A stretch of 64,000 nucleotides of DNA from Gerris lacustris (lineage: Eukaryota > Arthropoda > Insecta > Hemiptera > Gerridae). Shown piece by piece: positions 47,330 to 57,755 of this stretch. The notes under the pieces are model-generated. The model ran no database searches, was not told the DNA's origin, and was given only the letters and a program-made list of their open reading frames with translations. The position numbers were made by a program, and so were the translations under genes. The stretch lies in the NCBI GenBank assembly GCA_951217055.1, contig OX578286.1:11681050-11745049 (forward strand). The letters are read 5' to 3'. The first letter of the stretch is position 1. The number at the start of each line of letters is the position of its first letter.

Positions 47330-47700
47330 ATTAAATCAAATTATAATTACTATATACAAAGGGAGACAGACAGAGAAAAATAGACTTCAGCGCCGGGACT
47401 CGAACTATGGACCTCCCCCTCATTTCCAGTGTGCGGGAGCTCTAACCAATTAAGCTACACTGAAGAATAATTTCCTCTGACGATATCGATACCTAATCCC
47501 GAATTAAGCTTTCAAATTTTTCTACAAGTCTTAGAAGTCAACAAACGACAATATAACTAGACTGAGAAATACGCTTGTAATTATAAAGTACTCAATTAGT
47601 ACCTGTACTTAGTACAACCAATTATAGAAATTCAATTTTTATACGTTTCTGGTATTATGAATACTACCAAAAACTTATAAAAATAGTCCCTCTTACATTT
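47330..47700 (-). repeat. SINE-like repeat with tRNA-related module (copy 2)
   Basis: Reverse-strand homologue of 2334-2703. The tRNA-like part (47,386-47,464) keeps the 7-bp acceptor (TTCAGTG / CGCTGAA), a good D arm and A-box (TAGCTTAATTGG), and a B-box-like GTTCGAGTCCC. Its anticodon stem has lost pairing, so this copy is not a working tRNA. Confidence 0.55.
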
Positions 47701-48270
47701 GAAAATTTATATTTTTTAAAATTCTAGCACAAAATTCCTGAGCTTTCTACTCTTAATTGAGGGACGTTAGAAGTGTGGCGATTTCAGGAAAACTTCTGCT
47801 TTTCATAAACTTTCTAATGGTTATAATTAATATTTAAGATCAACGGACTAGTTTTTGAATTATGGTGGATTGAATTTTTTCAGTTTCACAACCAATTCTT
47901 GTACAAATCAAAAAAGGTTCCCCCGAACGAAACCACATCACTTTGGTTCTTAGAGGAAATTTGTATCCGGAACAGCTTCGTTTTCAAGATATTTGCAAAA
48001 AAAACATAATTTTTAAACGTTCAGCTTTCAAATTCTCCAATACTCTGCTTCTGAAGAAAACCTTGTAGAGAGTCGATTTAAACTAATTTTAGCTCTCTAC
48101 ATTAAAATCCTTAAAAATTGAGCGTTAATGAAGTTCATCTTAATGGATTGACTAATAAAGCTGCAGGGACGTAGCATTTTTAAATTTCGCTGAAAATCAG
48201 GGGTTTGTTGTACAGAGGCATTGACAGGATTGATATCAGTCAACGAAAAATTCTTTTCTCTGAGAGGTTA

Positions 48271-48271
<1 letters not shown>
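47701..48271. other. Non-coding AT-rich DNA
   Basis: Nothing recognised. Confidence 0.5.

Positions 48272-48364
<93 letters not shown>
48272..48364. repeat. (TA)n microsatellite
   Basis: About 93 bp of pure TA. Confidence 0.9.
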
Positions 48365-48368
<4 letters not shown>

Positions 48369-50361
48369 CTATGATAACAAAGTACAATAAAAGTAGCCGT
48401 AAAGAACTTCGTAACAAACATTCGTATACTTGTATTTTCAATATTTCCAAATAATAATTGAATCTGTTATTTAATTTTTCAGAAAGCGGAAACCAAAACC
48501 GAATCCACGTGTTCAAACAGAGATAAAAAAAGTGATTTTTTAAGAGGACTGGGGTGGGGGCGAAAAAAAAATCAATTCAATGGTATCACATCGTTGCCAA
48601 TGGTTACGCCATGGCTGAATCCGATATCCTACAACGAAACAGAATCCAATACAATAGATTGTCCCCTCATCATGGACCACACGTGCCATAACCATCCCTC
48701 TTTTTCTACGTACATTTAACCTCGTGGATATGAACCCTCCCGAATTACCTTCATGGCTCGCGTCGCCCACGCTTCTATCCAATCAGAATTCGCATTTTTT
48801 TCCATTCCTCTTTATATCCATTGTCCATTGTATTGACCATCCATGTCCACCCTCGCACGAGTCCATCAAGCTTTTTATATCTCCTCCCTTATTTCATCCC
48901 TTCTCTTGATAAACATAACATAACTAGGGGAGGGGATCTCCCGAACATACAACGATATAATAATTTTTTTAGAAAAGCCACATATATACTATTGAGGTTT
49001 ACATCGTAAAAAAAGGGAGAAACAATGGCAAATAACCGAACCTTGAATTAGTAAAACCCCCCTTTCTGGAAAATGATGAAATCCAAAATGAAAGTTCCAA
49101 AAAAAATCTAATAATAAATATGACCTGGGGTTCCTAATCAATCTTCTATTTCCATTTGCTTTCAGATGTCATTTATATTATTATTATTCAAATGTTAATG
49201 CTAATTTTATTGTTTCATGTTTATTTTATGTTAAAACTCTTTTAGTCATCCTATGGAAAACATTTTTTTAAAAAATAATCCATTTATATAAATGTTTTTT
49301 AATAAATGTATATAATGTTCAAGTTTTTATGTATTCAGAGGTAACGTGAAACCAGTAATATTTTAGTATAAGTGTGAAAATAAAACACAAAAAGTACTCT
49401 CGCCTGGGTGTTTCATTTTTATTTCAGACCCCTCTACATTCTCGTCGCCTTAAACAATGTGTACCTACCTTTGTTTTTTGTTCATTCCAAAAAGAGAAAA
49501 AATTTCCGTCTTAGAAGAAAAAGTTGGGTACCTCTGAACTTTTCCTCACTTCGGAAGCCACTTATTATTGGCTAGGTAGCTCCAAAATGATTTAGCGTTA
49601 AAGTTCAGAAGTCGATATTTTCAAGATGGCAGCGGATATCAAAACGGAATTTAGTGGAAATATTTGTTTTATGAAGGTTAATGACGTCACAAAATTATGA
49701 TTTTCCGGATGGCCCAACTAGAAGTAAGGACAGATTTTTCAACCAAGTTTCAACTCTCTAGCTTAAATACCCTGGGCGCTACGATGATAACAAATACAGA
49801 CGTCATGCTGAAACCACTCAGGAGGTTTTAAATACACCCAAAACGGATAATTAAGTTGAAATCTCGAAAAAAAAGGTTGAAAACATAACTTTTCCTACTA
49901 TAGGTGTGGAAAAGTAAAAAAAATTATGAAAATACCTAGTATTTTGTCGGGACCATAGTATTATTTCGTATTATCAGATTTTTCATGATAAGCGTTTTCG
50001 AAACAATTTTCACGATATATAGCAGTTGTGTCCATGGATTAAGTGTAGGTACGTGGGGTGTAAATGAAAAAAATTGAGTCGAAATTTGAGTCTTTGGACA
50101 TCAGTCCTGCTTGGTCTTAAACTAAGAAGTTGAAAAAATTATTCAAATTAATTAATGTACAGGGTGTTGTTACGATGAATACCATTGACAATACCAACAC
50201 ACCATTGTCAATACAAGTGTACATATACCATTGTCTTTGCATGTGTAAAAAATATTTATTAAGAAAATACCCGCTGGGCGTTGAGTAAAGGTTAGTGGCA
50301 GCAAATTTGAATAACCTTTATATTATTTGCTAGATATAGGAGCGTCTATGAAAGTCATCTT
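48365..50361. other. Non-coding DNA, partly pyrimidine-rich; family F copy
   Basis: 48,660-48,910 is relatively C/T-rich and includes a CCAATCAG box (48,778), but no transcript structure can be supported. 49,560-49,690 is the minus-strand copy of family F. 50,159-50,168 reads ACAGGGTGTT, like a mariner-type end, without a partner. Confidence 0.4.
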
Positions 50362-50635
50362 AAAGGAATAACGCAAACTGTCTCTCCACGTAAATTAAAA
50401 AAAACTTTAATGCCAAAGCAACTTTCATCATCAGTGCCTAATGCGGAAGAAAAATAAGTTACATTAATAAAAAGATTTAGTGAGAGGCGAGTCTACTTCA
50501 TGTAGGAGATCGACGTAAGATTCACTTTTTTTCTTCCGCACTGATGATGGCCTTTTAAAAGCTCAAAGCTGCTTTGGCATAAAAGTTTTTTTAATTTACG
50601 TAGAGAAACAGTTTGCATCATTCCTTTATCTACGA
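50362..50635. repeat. MITE-like inverted repeat
   Basis: Arms of about 100 bp are inverted around roughly 80 bp: GCAAACTGTCTCTCCACGTA on the left against its near-complement on the right. Both arms carry CATCAGTGC next to GCGGAAGAAAAA. A GCACTGATGATG relative occurs near 5597. The target duplication is not clear. Confidence 0.65.
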
Positions 50636-50730
50636 TTGATACGAAATATAAACATTATATCTCTGTTTAGATGCGTAGAAAGTGATTATTTACGTACTTG
50701 TTATTCATTGCGCATGCACGTCTCATAGTT

Positions 50731-50786
50731 CTGAAGGATTCCTCTTCTTTACCACGCTAGTGCGGTAAAGAAGAGGAATTCTTCAG
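50731..50786. repeat. Near-perfect 23-bp hairpin
   Basis: Left arm 50,731-50,753 and right arm 50,764-50,786 match at 22 of 23 positions (core ATTCCTCTTCTTTACC / GGTAAAGAAGAGGAAT) around a 10-bp centre ACGCTAGTGC that is itself nearly palindromic. Confidence 0.85.
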
Positions 50787-50884
50787 CTTTACGCACGATT
50801 AGCGAGTTTGTTTACATTTAACAAAACTAATTTGCTATTCTTTTATTAAAGTAACTGTTTATATCGAGTTTTTAGTGAAAAACA

Positions 50885-50974
50885 ATGAATGAATCAAGTG
50901 GCTTGGACGAAAATGTAGAGAATAATACTCCTCCAGAAATAATTAATTCGGCAAAAAATACAACTCAAGATTAA
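50885..50974 (+). CDS. Short orphan ORF, 29 residues, doubtful
   Basis: It reads MNESSGLDENVENNTPPE and on to a stop after 29 codons. Composition is polar and more protein-like than the chance AT-rich frames around it. A second, offset frame follows at once (MPSLSREEIRTYIQ). It may be the decayed N-terminus of a transposon or retrocopy protein. No family recognised. Confidence 0.2.
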   Translation: MNESSGLDENVENNTPPEIINSAKNTTQD

Positions 50975-51069
50975 TGCCATCTTTATCAAGAGAAGAGATA
51001 CGAACTTACATACAGCAAGTTTATTTTTTTCTGTATTTATTATTTAAATATAACAATCGTAGATAAAGT

Positions 51070-51196
51070 ACGGTACGCAACTCGTGCGAATACGGCATTT
51101 TGCATTGCTCGTGTGGTTTTACTACCCTCGCTGTCGCTCGGGTGCAGACTCCACACTCGCATGCAAAATTCTACCTTCCGCACTCGGCGCGTAATG
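51070..51196. repeat. GC-richer inverted repeat
   Basis: ACGGTACGCAACTCGTGCG at the left and CGCACTCGGCGCGTAATGTAC-type sequence at the right are inverted, and ATTTTGCAT / ATGCAAAAT lies inside. It stands out by CpG content from the AT-rich surroundings. Possibly a small MITE; no target duplication found. Confidence 0.5.
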
Positions 51197-51559
51197 TACT
51201 ATTACATTATTTGTTTATTATATTTTTTTTTTTTTCCATTACATAATTAGGAATCTGTACTTTATGGTTTTGAAAAAGAATAAAAAAACAACAAAGTTGT
51301 GCGATAAAATTGATCATCTGTTTTAACTTTTTATTTTACTTGACCAACTTTTCTAAGTAAATTCGTTTAAAAACAAAGGTATGTTAACCTTTTGACAATT
51401 TTTAAAAATTCATCGTAAAAAAAACCTTGTACATTAATTAATTGGAATCATTTTTTTCAACTTCGTAGTTTAAGACCGAGCAGGCCCCAAAAGCTCAAAT
51501 TTCAAATCGATCATGTTTGTCATTTACACCCCCACTCAATCCGTAAACACACTGCATAT

Positions 51560-53912
51560 TAGGGTGTTTCATTTTTCCAAAGGTGGGATTTTCATATGAC
51601 TTTGCTTACGCCCCGAGTCTAAGTGGTGTAAAAGATATATACGACAAATTTCATGAAGATTGGATAATATTTAGAGGTTGCACACTTTGATCAGTTTTGT
51701 AATAGTAGGCAAAAAATACGGGTTTTCAATATGAAATATTTTTATTGGGAAAACTAGAAATCAAATACTTAAAAAAAATATATAACTAGAAGCTAAGATT
51801 AGTAGGTAATATTATAGGTAAATATTATATTATATTAATTTATTTTGAACGATGCAATATTTTCTTTTGTTCGCTTGGTGACGACTTTTCTGTGATGCTC
51901 GACTATCTCAACAAGAATTGTTTTTGATTTTCGTCCATAGGTGTTTCGTTGGACTTTTTTATCAGATCAATTCCCCTTTCTGCAGTATCATTGACCACCT
52001 TAAGAGCATGTACCAAGGAGCATGCTTCTTAGAGAATCGTAGTGGATTCCAAACAATTCAACGAAATTTTTGGTTTTAGTAGTAACGAAATGGCTTAGGT
52101 CTTTTCCTTCAAAAACTAGGTTTTAAACGATCCTCTAATCGTTTCATTTCCTTTTTCTTTGCAGGTTTGGTTTCTAAATTATTATTCATATTTTCTTTAT
52201 CTGCCTGAGTAATAAGTTCGTCAAAAATCCAATCCTGCATTTGTTTTTGATGGATACCAAATAGTTTCTTAGCAGCTGTGAGAGCACTTTATTTAAAGTC
52301 TGCATCTGGGAAAGAGCTCAAAAGCTCCAGTATGTCCAAATCATTGTTTGAAGCCCATCGACTTACAACTGACTAGTGCCAAAAGCTAACATATATGAGG
52401 CTGACAAAATGGTCAACCCGTGTCATTTCTTAAAATTCTGTAAAGCGGTTTTCCGTATCTCCAGCCGTTTAAAAATAAAAGTAAATGGCAAACAAAATTG
52501 AAGAGACACTTTGAAAATCCTCCTCATTTGGTCTTACATTGGGATAGTAAACTCTTTCCTTTAGATATATGACGCCTATGGGAGTGTCAAAACATTGGAA
52601 GATAGAGTTTCAGTTCTAGTGACTGGCAATGATTGTGAGCATTCGCTTGGCTTACCTGTTGCCCTGAAAGAAAATACTTATTCGGGAAGTGAACTGAGTT
52701 AATGCTACTTGAAAATATCATTGGTATATGTTTAGATACTACAGCTTCTATTTCAGGACTAATTCAAGGAGCATGTACCAGAATTAATGGGGAATTTGGA
52801 CGAATATTGTTGTGGTCGGTTTGCCGTCACTCACCCATGAACTAACATCTAAAGGAGTGTTGTAGCATACCATTTACTGGTCCTGATATCCAGATTTTTC
52901 GTAAGTCTGTGGGCTTCATTGGATAAGAAGTCATATAAGACAATGCTGGATGAAGAAATTACCATTCAACGCATTCTAGAAGAATAACGAGTGAGAATGA
53001 TAACTACATGCTAAATGTCCTAAAACAATTGAATATTCCTCAACAATAATTTAAAGGAATGAAACGGGTTGACCATTTTGTCAGCCTCATACATGTTCGC
53101 TTATGGCACGAGTCTGTTGTAAGTCGATAAAAAATTATTTGGATATGCTGGAGCTTTTGAGCTCTTTCCCAGATGCAGACTTTAAATAAAGTGCTCTCAC
53201 AGCTGCTAAGAAACTATTTGGTATCCACCAGAAACAAATGCAGGATTGGATTTTTGACGAATGTATTAATCAGGCAGATAAAGAAAATATGAATAATAAT
53301 TTAGAAACCAAACCTGCAAAGAAAAAGGAATCGTTTAAAACCTAGTTTTTGAAGGAAAAGACCTAAGCCATTTCGTTACTACTAAAACAAAAATTTTCGT
53401 TGAATTGTTTGGGATCCACTACGATTCATTAAGAAGCATGCTCCTTGGTACATGCTCTTAAGGTGGTCAATGATACTGCAGAAAGGGGAATTGATCTGAT
53501 AAAAAAGTCCAACGAAACACCCATGGACGAAAATCAAAAACAATTCTTGTTGAGATAGTCGAGCATCACAGAAAAGTCGTCACCAAGGGAACAAAAGAAA
53601 ATATTGCATCGTTCAAAATAAATTAATATAATATAATATTTACCTATAATATTACGTACTAATCTTAGCTTCTAGTTATATGTTTTTTTTAAGTATTTGA
53701 TTTCTAGTTTTCCTAATAAAAATATTTAATATTGAAAAACCGTATTTTTTGCCTACTTTTACCAAACTGATCAAAGTGTGCAACCTCTAAATATTATCCA
53801 ATCTTCATGAAATTTTTCATATATATCTTTTACACCACTTAGACTCGGGGCGTAAGCAAAGTCTGCATTTTTTTCAAATTTTATTTTTTGCCTTACAAAA
53901 TGAAACACCCTA
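51560..53912. mobile_element. hAT-like element converted to a giant palindrome (2353 bp)
   Basis: Ends TAGGGTGTTTCATTTT and its complement are flanked by the 8-bp target duplication CTGCATAT (51,552-51,559 and 53,913-53,920). The 8-bp duplication and TAGGG ends agree with hAT-type transposition. The left arm (51,560 to about 52,433) is an inverted copy of the right arm (about 53,052-53,912), roughly 860-870 bp each, around a 618-bp single-copy centre. The right arm encodes the decayed C-terminal part of a transposase-like protein, so the left arm is the same coding sequence backwards. Confidence 0.88.
52500..53610 (+). pseudogene. hAT-like transposase remnant
   Basis: Pieces in shifting frames with stops. 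About 52,501-52,560 reads HFENPPHLVLHWDSKLFP. Around 52,720-52,830 reads CLDTTASISG, then GRILLWSVCRH. GPDIQIF follows near 52,885. In the right arm are FPDADFK-stop, QKQMQDWIFDE (about 53,235) and NDTAERGIDLI (about 53,470). The HWD..K, C.DTTAS and NDTAERG signatures match a widespread animal family of hAT-related transposase-like proteins, as I recall it. Several frameshifts and stops make it inactive. Confidence 0.7.
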
Positions 53913-53920
53913 CTGCATAT

Positions 53921-54637
53921 ATATATATAAAACACTCAAAATAATATATTTATACACTGATACAGGTATCATTTTCTGCCTGAATAACTATTAATACCCT
54001 ATATATTCCATTATTTTATTTTTTCATAGAAAGAAACATACTTTATAATCGAATTCTAAAGGAAAACATATATCATGGATATTAATTGAGGAAGAAAATT
54101 TTTAAAAAAACAGGTATATATATATCTAATAATATATTATATATATAAAAATAAAATCACTTCAGCTATAAAACATACGGATTAATTAAAATTGAGGATA
54201 TTCTTTCAACCCTTAAAATGTTAAAACTCTTAATTCTTTTATACTGGTACATATTTTTTTAAAAAATATAACGGATAAAATTGCGATATATATAAAAAAT
54301 ATGTTTCTTAATTAAAATAAACATATTTTAATTGGATCACAGAATCAGAATGGATTAATAAAATTTAATTATTTTTAATTGGAATTATCAATAGTCCCTT
54401 GTATAATATAATATATTTATTAAAAGTATATTTGTCCATTCAATCATAAAAACAAATCTTTGAAGTAATATTTTTACACGAAGATTTGTTTTTTAACAAA
54501 TCTTCTTTAAATCTTTAAATCTTCTTCTTTAAATTTTAGGTAAAATAAATATTTCTATTTGCTGTCAATTTAAAATAAAGTAAAATTTAAGACTTGTAAA
54601 TTCGTGCAGATTCCAAAAAAATTGTGATTTTTCTATG
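53921..54637. other. Non-coding AT-rich DNA
   Basis: Nothing recognised. Confidence 0.5.
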
Positions 54638-54641
54638 TTAA

Positions 54642-54785
54642 GGCCCCCATACACGATCAAACATTTTGCGCAAACGTGATGTCAGGCAAATTTAGGCCAT
54701 ACACTTCAATCATCATGTTTGGGCAAATATCAACCAGCCCCATACAATGCGCAAACAGCGTACATTTTGACCGTGTATGGGGGCC
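54642..54785. mobile_element. TTAA-flanked MITE (144 bp)
   Basis: 14-bp perfect terminal inverted repeats GGCCCCCATACACG / CGTGTATGGGGGCC lie between TTAA duplications at 54,638-54,641 and 54,786-54,789. TTAA targets are used by piggyBac and Kolobok transposases; which one is unclear. Non-coding. Confidence 0.88.
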
Positions 54786-54789
54786 TTAA

Positions 54790-55859
54790 GTTTTTTCAAT
54801 TGTTTATATGACGAAGGAATATATATATTCCTAATATTTTTATCATCCATGTTCAAGACGAGAAAAGTTAATTGTATTGTCACCGTTTATCCCGCCAAGT
54901 TAAAAAGTCAAATTTACACAAAAGCTGCCAGTGTATGTATACTGTAGGTGAAAAACTAGGGTTTTTGAGGGTCTGCAGCATGAAATACGTACAAGCTATG
55001 AAATACGTCCTCAGTAAATCCTAAATCCTGAATTTTTCCAAAGTGCTTGGGAAGACATTTCGAACGGCTTGTTGGATTCCAATTTCGAAGTCCACAACAA
55101 AGTTCTTAGGGTTTAGACAGGGTGCAAGAGGTATTACCCGGGGTTAACTGACCCTCACCCTTCAGACCCTTTAGACTAAGAGGCTGGCGCACTTCGACCG
55201 TAACCTTTTTCTAATCCGAAGGGGGGCTGGCGCACTTCGGTACCAGCCATCTAAATAATGTTTTGATATCTTTGAAGGCCATGTCCTGTAGATCAAAATA
55301 ATAAAAAAGCCGAAATCAGTCAAATAGAAGTAGAGAAAAATAGTTTTGAAAATGGTAGTTTTGATACTTCTTCTTCTTATTCTTCCTTCATTTTACGTTG
55401 ACACACCCTCAGCCTAAACTACTAAACCGATTTTAATGAATGAAGGCTCTTTGGATTTGTCTATATCTATTTCGTTTGGGCCTAGTGCATTCCTAGATCA
55501 AAAAAAAAAAATAGGTAACTCATTCCTACTCTGAACGCGGAGGTAGAAACCAAGCTAGCGAATAGACACTTTAACGTTGACGCACCTACAGCCTAAACTA
55601 CTGAACTGATTTTGATGAATGAGGGCTTTTTGGATTCGTCTAGGGCTCTAGTGCATCCCCCCCCCCTCCTATAACCCCTCAACTCTCTTTATATGCTCCT
55701 ACTATCAGAATGGTAAGTTCTTTCAATGTCACAGGTCTCGTAGTTCTCTAATCTCTATAAACCATGTCAAGCTCTTAACTTCACTTTTATTTGACTCTAA
55801 TGTGTGGGAATAATCAGTTTAGAGAATCATTCCTTAGGAACCGTACAAAAAGTCATGAA
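54790..55859. other. Non-coding DNA with short duplications
   Basis: CTGGCGCACTTCG occurs twice, near 55,184 and 55,230. A block with CAGCCTAAACTACT is duplicated at about 55,395-55,500 and 55,570-55,660. No gene recognised. Confidence 0.45.
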
Positions 55860-56425
55860 ATCTGACCAAAAACCACTTGTGTGGTAAAAACAAAAGAAAC
55901 ACCCCGCCAAGTCTGTGGCCAAAAAAAGTTGTGAAATCAACTTTCTGTCCCGCCAAGTGATGTTGGCACTTTCTCCTGACCAAACTCTGTCAACTTAGAT
56001 ACTTATCAGCTTCTTCTCCTTGGCGGTGTGCCTGCAGTACTACCCAAAGTTAACTGGTTGTATTCCACGCATCCTCTGCAAAGAACGTAGTAGTTGCATG
56101 GGGTCATTCCTTGAAAGCTTAATTTGTATATATTTTCTTATTTCTATTTTATTAGCCTTTTGATAATGGGAAAGATTTAAAGCAATGAAGGCGAAACAAG
56201 AAATTGTATTGGTGTTTGAAGAATATTAAAATTCCAGTTTCTAGAAATGGCAAGGCACACCGCCAAGGAGAAGAAGCTGATAAGTATCTAAGTTGACAGT
56301 GTTGGGTCAGGAGAAAGTGCCAACATAACTTGGCGGGACGGAAATTGATTTCAAAACTTTTTTGGACCACAGACTTGGCCGGATGTTTTTTTTTTTTTTA
56401 CCACACAAGTGGTTTCTGGTCAGAT
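55860..56425. repeat. Foldback MITE-like inverted repeat (566 bp)
   Basis: Arms of about 175 bp begin ATCTGACCAAAAACCACTTG and end with the complement. The centre is roughly 56,040-56,240. The arms share a GCCAAGTCTG block with family E. ATGAA lies at or within one base of both ends and may be a target duplication. No gene; frame 56,152-56,370 is incidental. Confidence 0.75.
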
Positions 56426-56590
56426 AATGAATTTGCCCTGAGAGAGGGCGAAATATAGTTAATTTAAAGATTCGTTAAACCCCGATATTAATTAAATTCT
56501 GTCTGAACTATTGAAGAAATATTTTATTACACATTTGTGTGAATGAACATAACATAATGTACATTCCTATCAGTTTCAAATAGTTGACTA

Positions 56591-56769
56591 TGTAGGGACT
56601 TAGCCCCTACGTAATATTATTTATTTATTTATTTTATTATTTTTAGTATTTTGTCAAAGTTGTCAATATTTTCATATTATATTAATTTTGAATTGAGTTT
56701 TACGTTCTAAATAGTTTCCTAGTGAAGATATAATATAGAAGTTAGTATACGAGTTAGAAGAACCCCACA
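56591..56769 (+). repeat. Gypsy 5' LTR (179 bp)
   Basis: Starts TGTAGGGACT and ends AACCCCACA. Short for the superfamily, and AT-rich in the middle. Confidence 0.95.
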
Positions 56770-56771
56770 AT

Positions 56772-56789
56772 TGGTGACCCTCTCTGGAA
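56772..56789 (+). promoter_or_regulatory. Gypsy primer-binding site
   Basis: TGGTGACCCTCTCTGG follows two bases after the LTR. TGG is expected to pair with a tRNA 3' CCA. The exact tRNA was not identified. Confidence 0.7.
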
Positions 56790-56894
56790 AAAGATCACGC
56801 AGTAAGTTCAAAATTATTTTAAATAATTTTTTTTTTTTCGCTGTCAAAAGTCAAAATTTAATTTTTTTTTAAAAAAATCGAAATTAAAAAAAAA

Positions 56895-57755
56895 ATGGAA
56901 TTATTAAATTTAGAAGAAGATAATTTGGAAGTTAATATGGTTAGTGTAAAACTACCACCCTTTTGGACAACAAGCCCAGCTATTTGGTTTTTAACGGTGG
57001 AAGCCCAGTTCAATACAAGAAATATAAGAATAGAAAGAACGAAATACGACCATGTAGTAGCTTCATTGCCGCAGGAAGTAGCGGTCACAGTTTACGATAT
57101 CATTCAAAATCCGCCAGCTACTAACCCTTACACTACACTAAAAAATGCACTTATAGAGCGGCATTCTGTCAGTGAAAGCCGACGTATTGAAGAGTTACTG
57201 TCAGGACAGGATATGGGTGATAAAAAACCATCTGCTTTTTATCGATCTTTAAAACTATTAGCTGGTTCATCCACTTTAATAACAGATGACCTTATCACCA
57301 AACTTTGGCTCAGAAAATTACCTACCATGGTCCAAACCGCAGTGACAGCTAGTGGGAAAACTGCAGCTGAAGATTTGATTGCTATTGCTGACAGCGTGCA
57401 GGAGGTTTTCAATAGGCAAACGTCATCAGTTCTTTCGATTGCTTCAACATCAAGTGCAATTACTCCACCACAAATTTCCTCTCTCACTGATAGAGCCATT
57501 CAAGAACTTTCGCAACAAAATTTAAAGCTTCAAAATGAAATATCAGAAATTAAACGCTTATTAGCTAACTTAAACACTAACAATAGAGCTTACAATAATC
57601 ATTATCAAAGAAATCAGCGTAATAGATCAAGAAGTAGACAACGTGGGCGCTCTAACTCAAGAGAAACAGGAATATGCTGGTACCACAATAAATTTGGTGC
57701 ACAATCTTACAAATGTACCAAGCCTTGCACATTTAAAATGCCGGAAAACCAGTAA
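56895..57755 (+). CDS. Gypsy gag (286 aa)
   Basis: Structural protein that packages the element RNA. Begins at ATG 56,895 after an A-rich leader. Residues 17-180 match the arthropod Gypsy gag type ([25 protein letters not shown] start, then [10 protein letters not shown] and WLRKLP). Residues about 200-225 are a short coiled coil. 234-258 is an R/S/N-rich basic stretch likely to bind RNA. The C-terminus has CWYHNKFG...CTKPC in place of standard CCHC knuckles, usual for this group. It ends at TAA 57,755, within the pol frame. Confidence 0.93.
   Translation: MELLNLEEDNLEVNMVSVKLPPFWTTSPAIWFLTVEAQFNTRNIRIERTKYDHVVASLPQEVAVTVYDIIQNPPATNPYTTLKNALIERHSVSESRRIEELLSGQDMGDKKPSAFYRSLKLLAGSSTLITDDLITKLWLRKLPTMVQTAVTASGKTAAEDLIAIADSVQEVFNRQTSSVLSIASTSSAITPPQISSLTDRAIQELSQQNLKLQNEISEIKRLLANLNTNNRAYNNHYQRNQRNRSRSRQRGRSNSRETGICWYHNKFGAQSYKCTKPCTFKMPENQ

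Noticed and set aside
47386..47464. Functional tRNA gene
   Set aside because: 79 nt with a broken anticodon stem and a weak T stem; it lies inside a dispersed repeat.
48540..49010. Host promoter or exon
   Set aside because: Higher GC and a CCAAT box were noted, but there is no TATA/initiator order, splice pattern or protein homology to support it.
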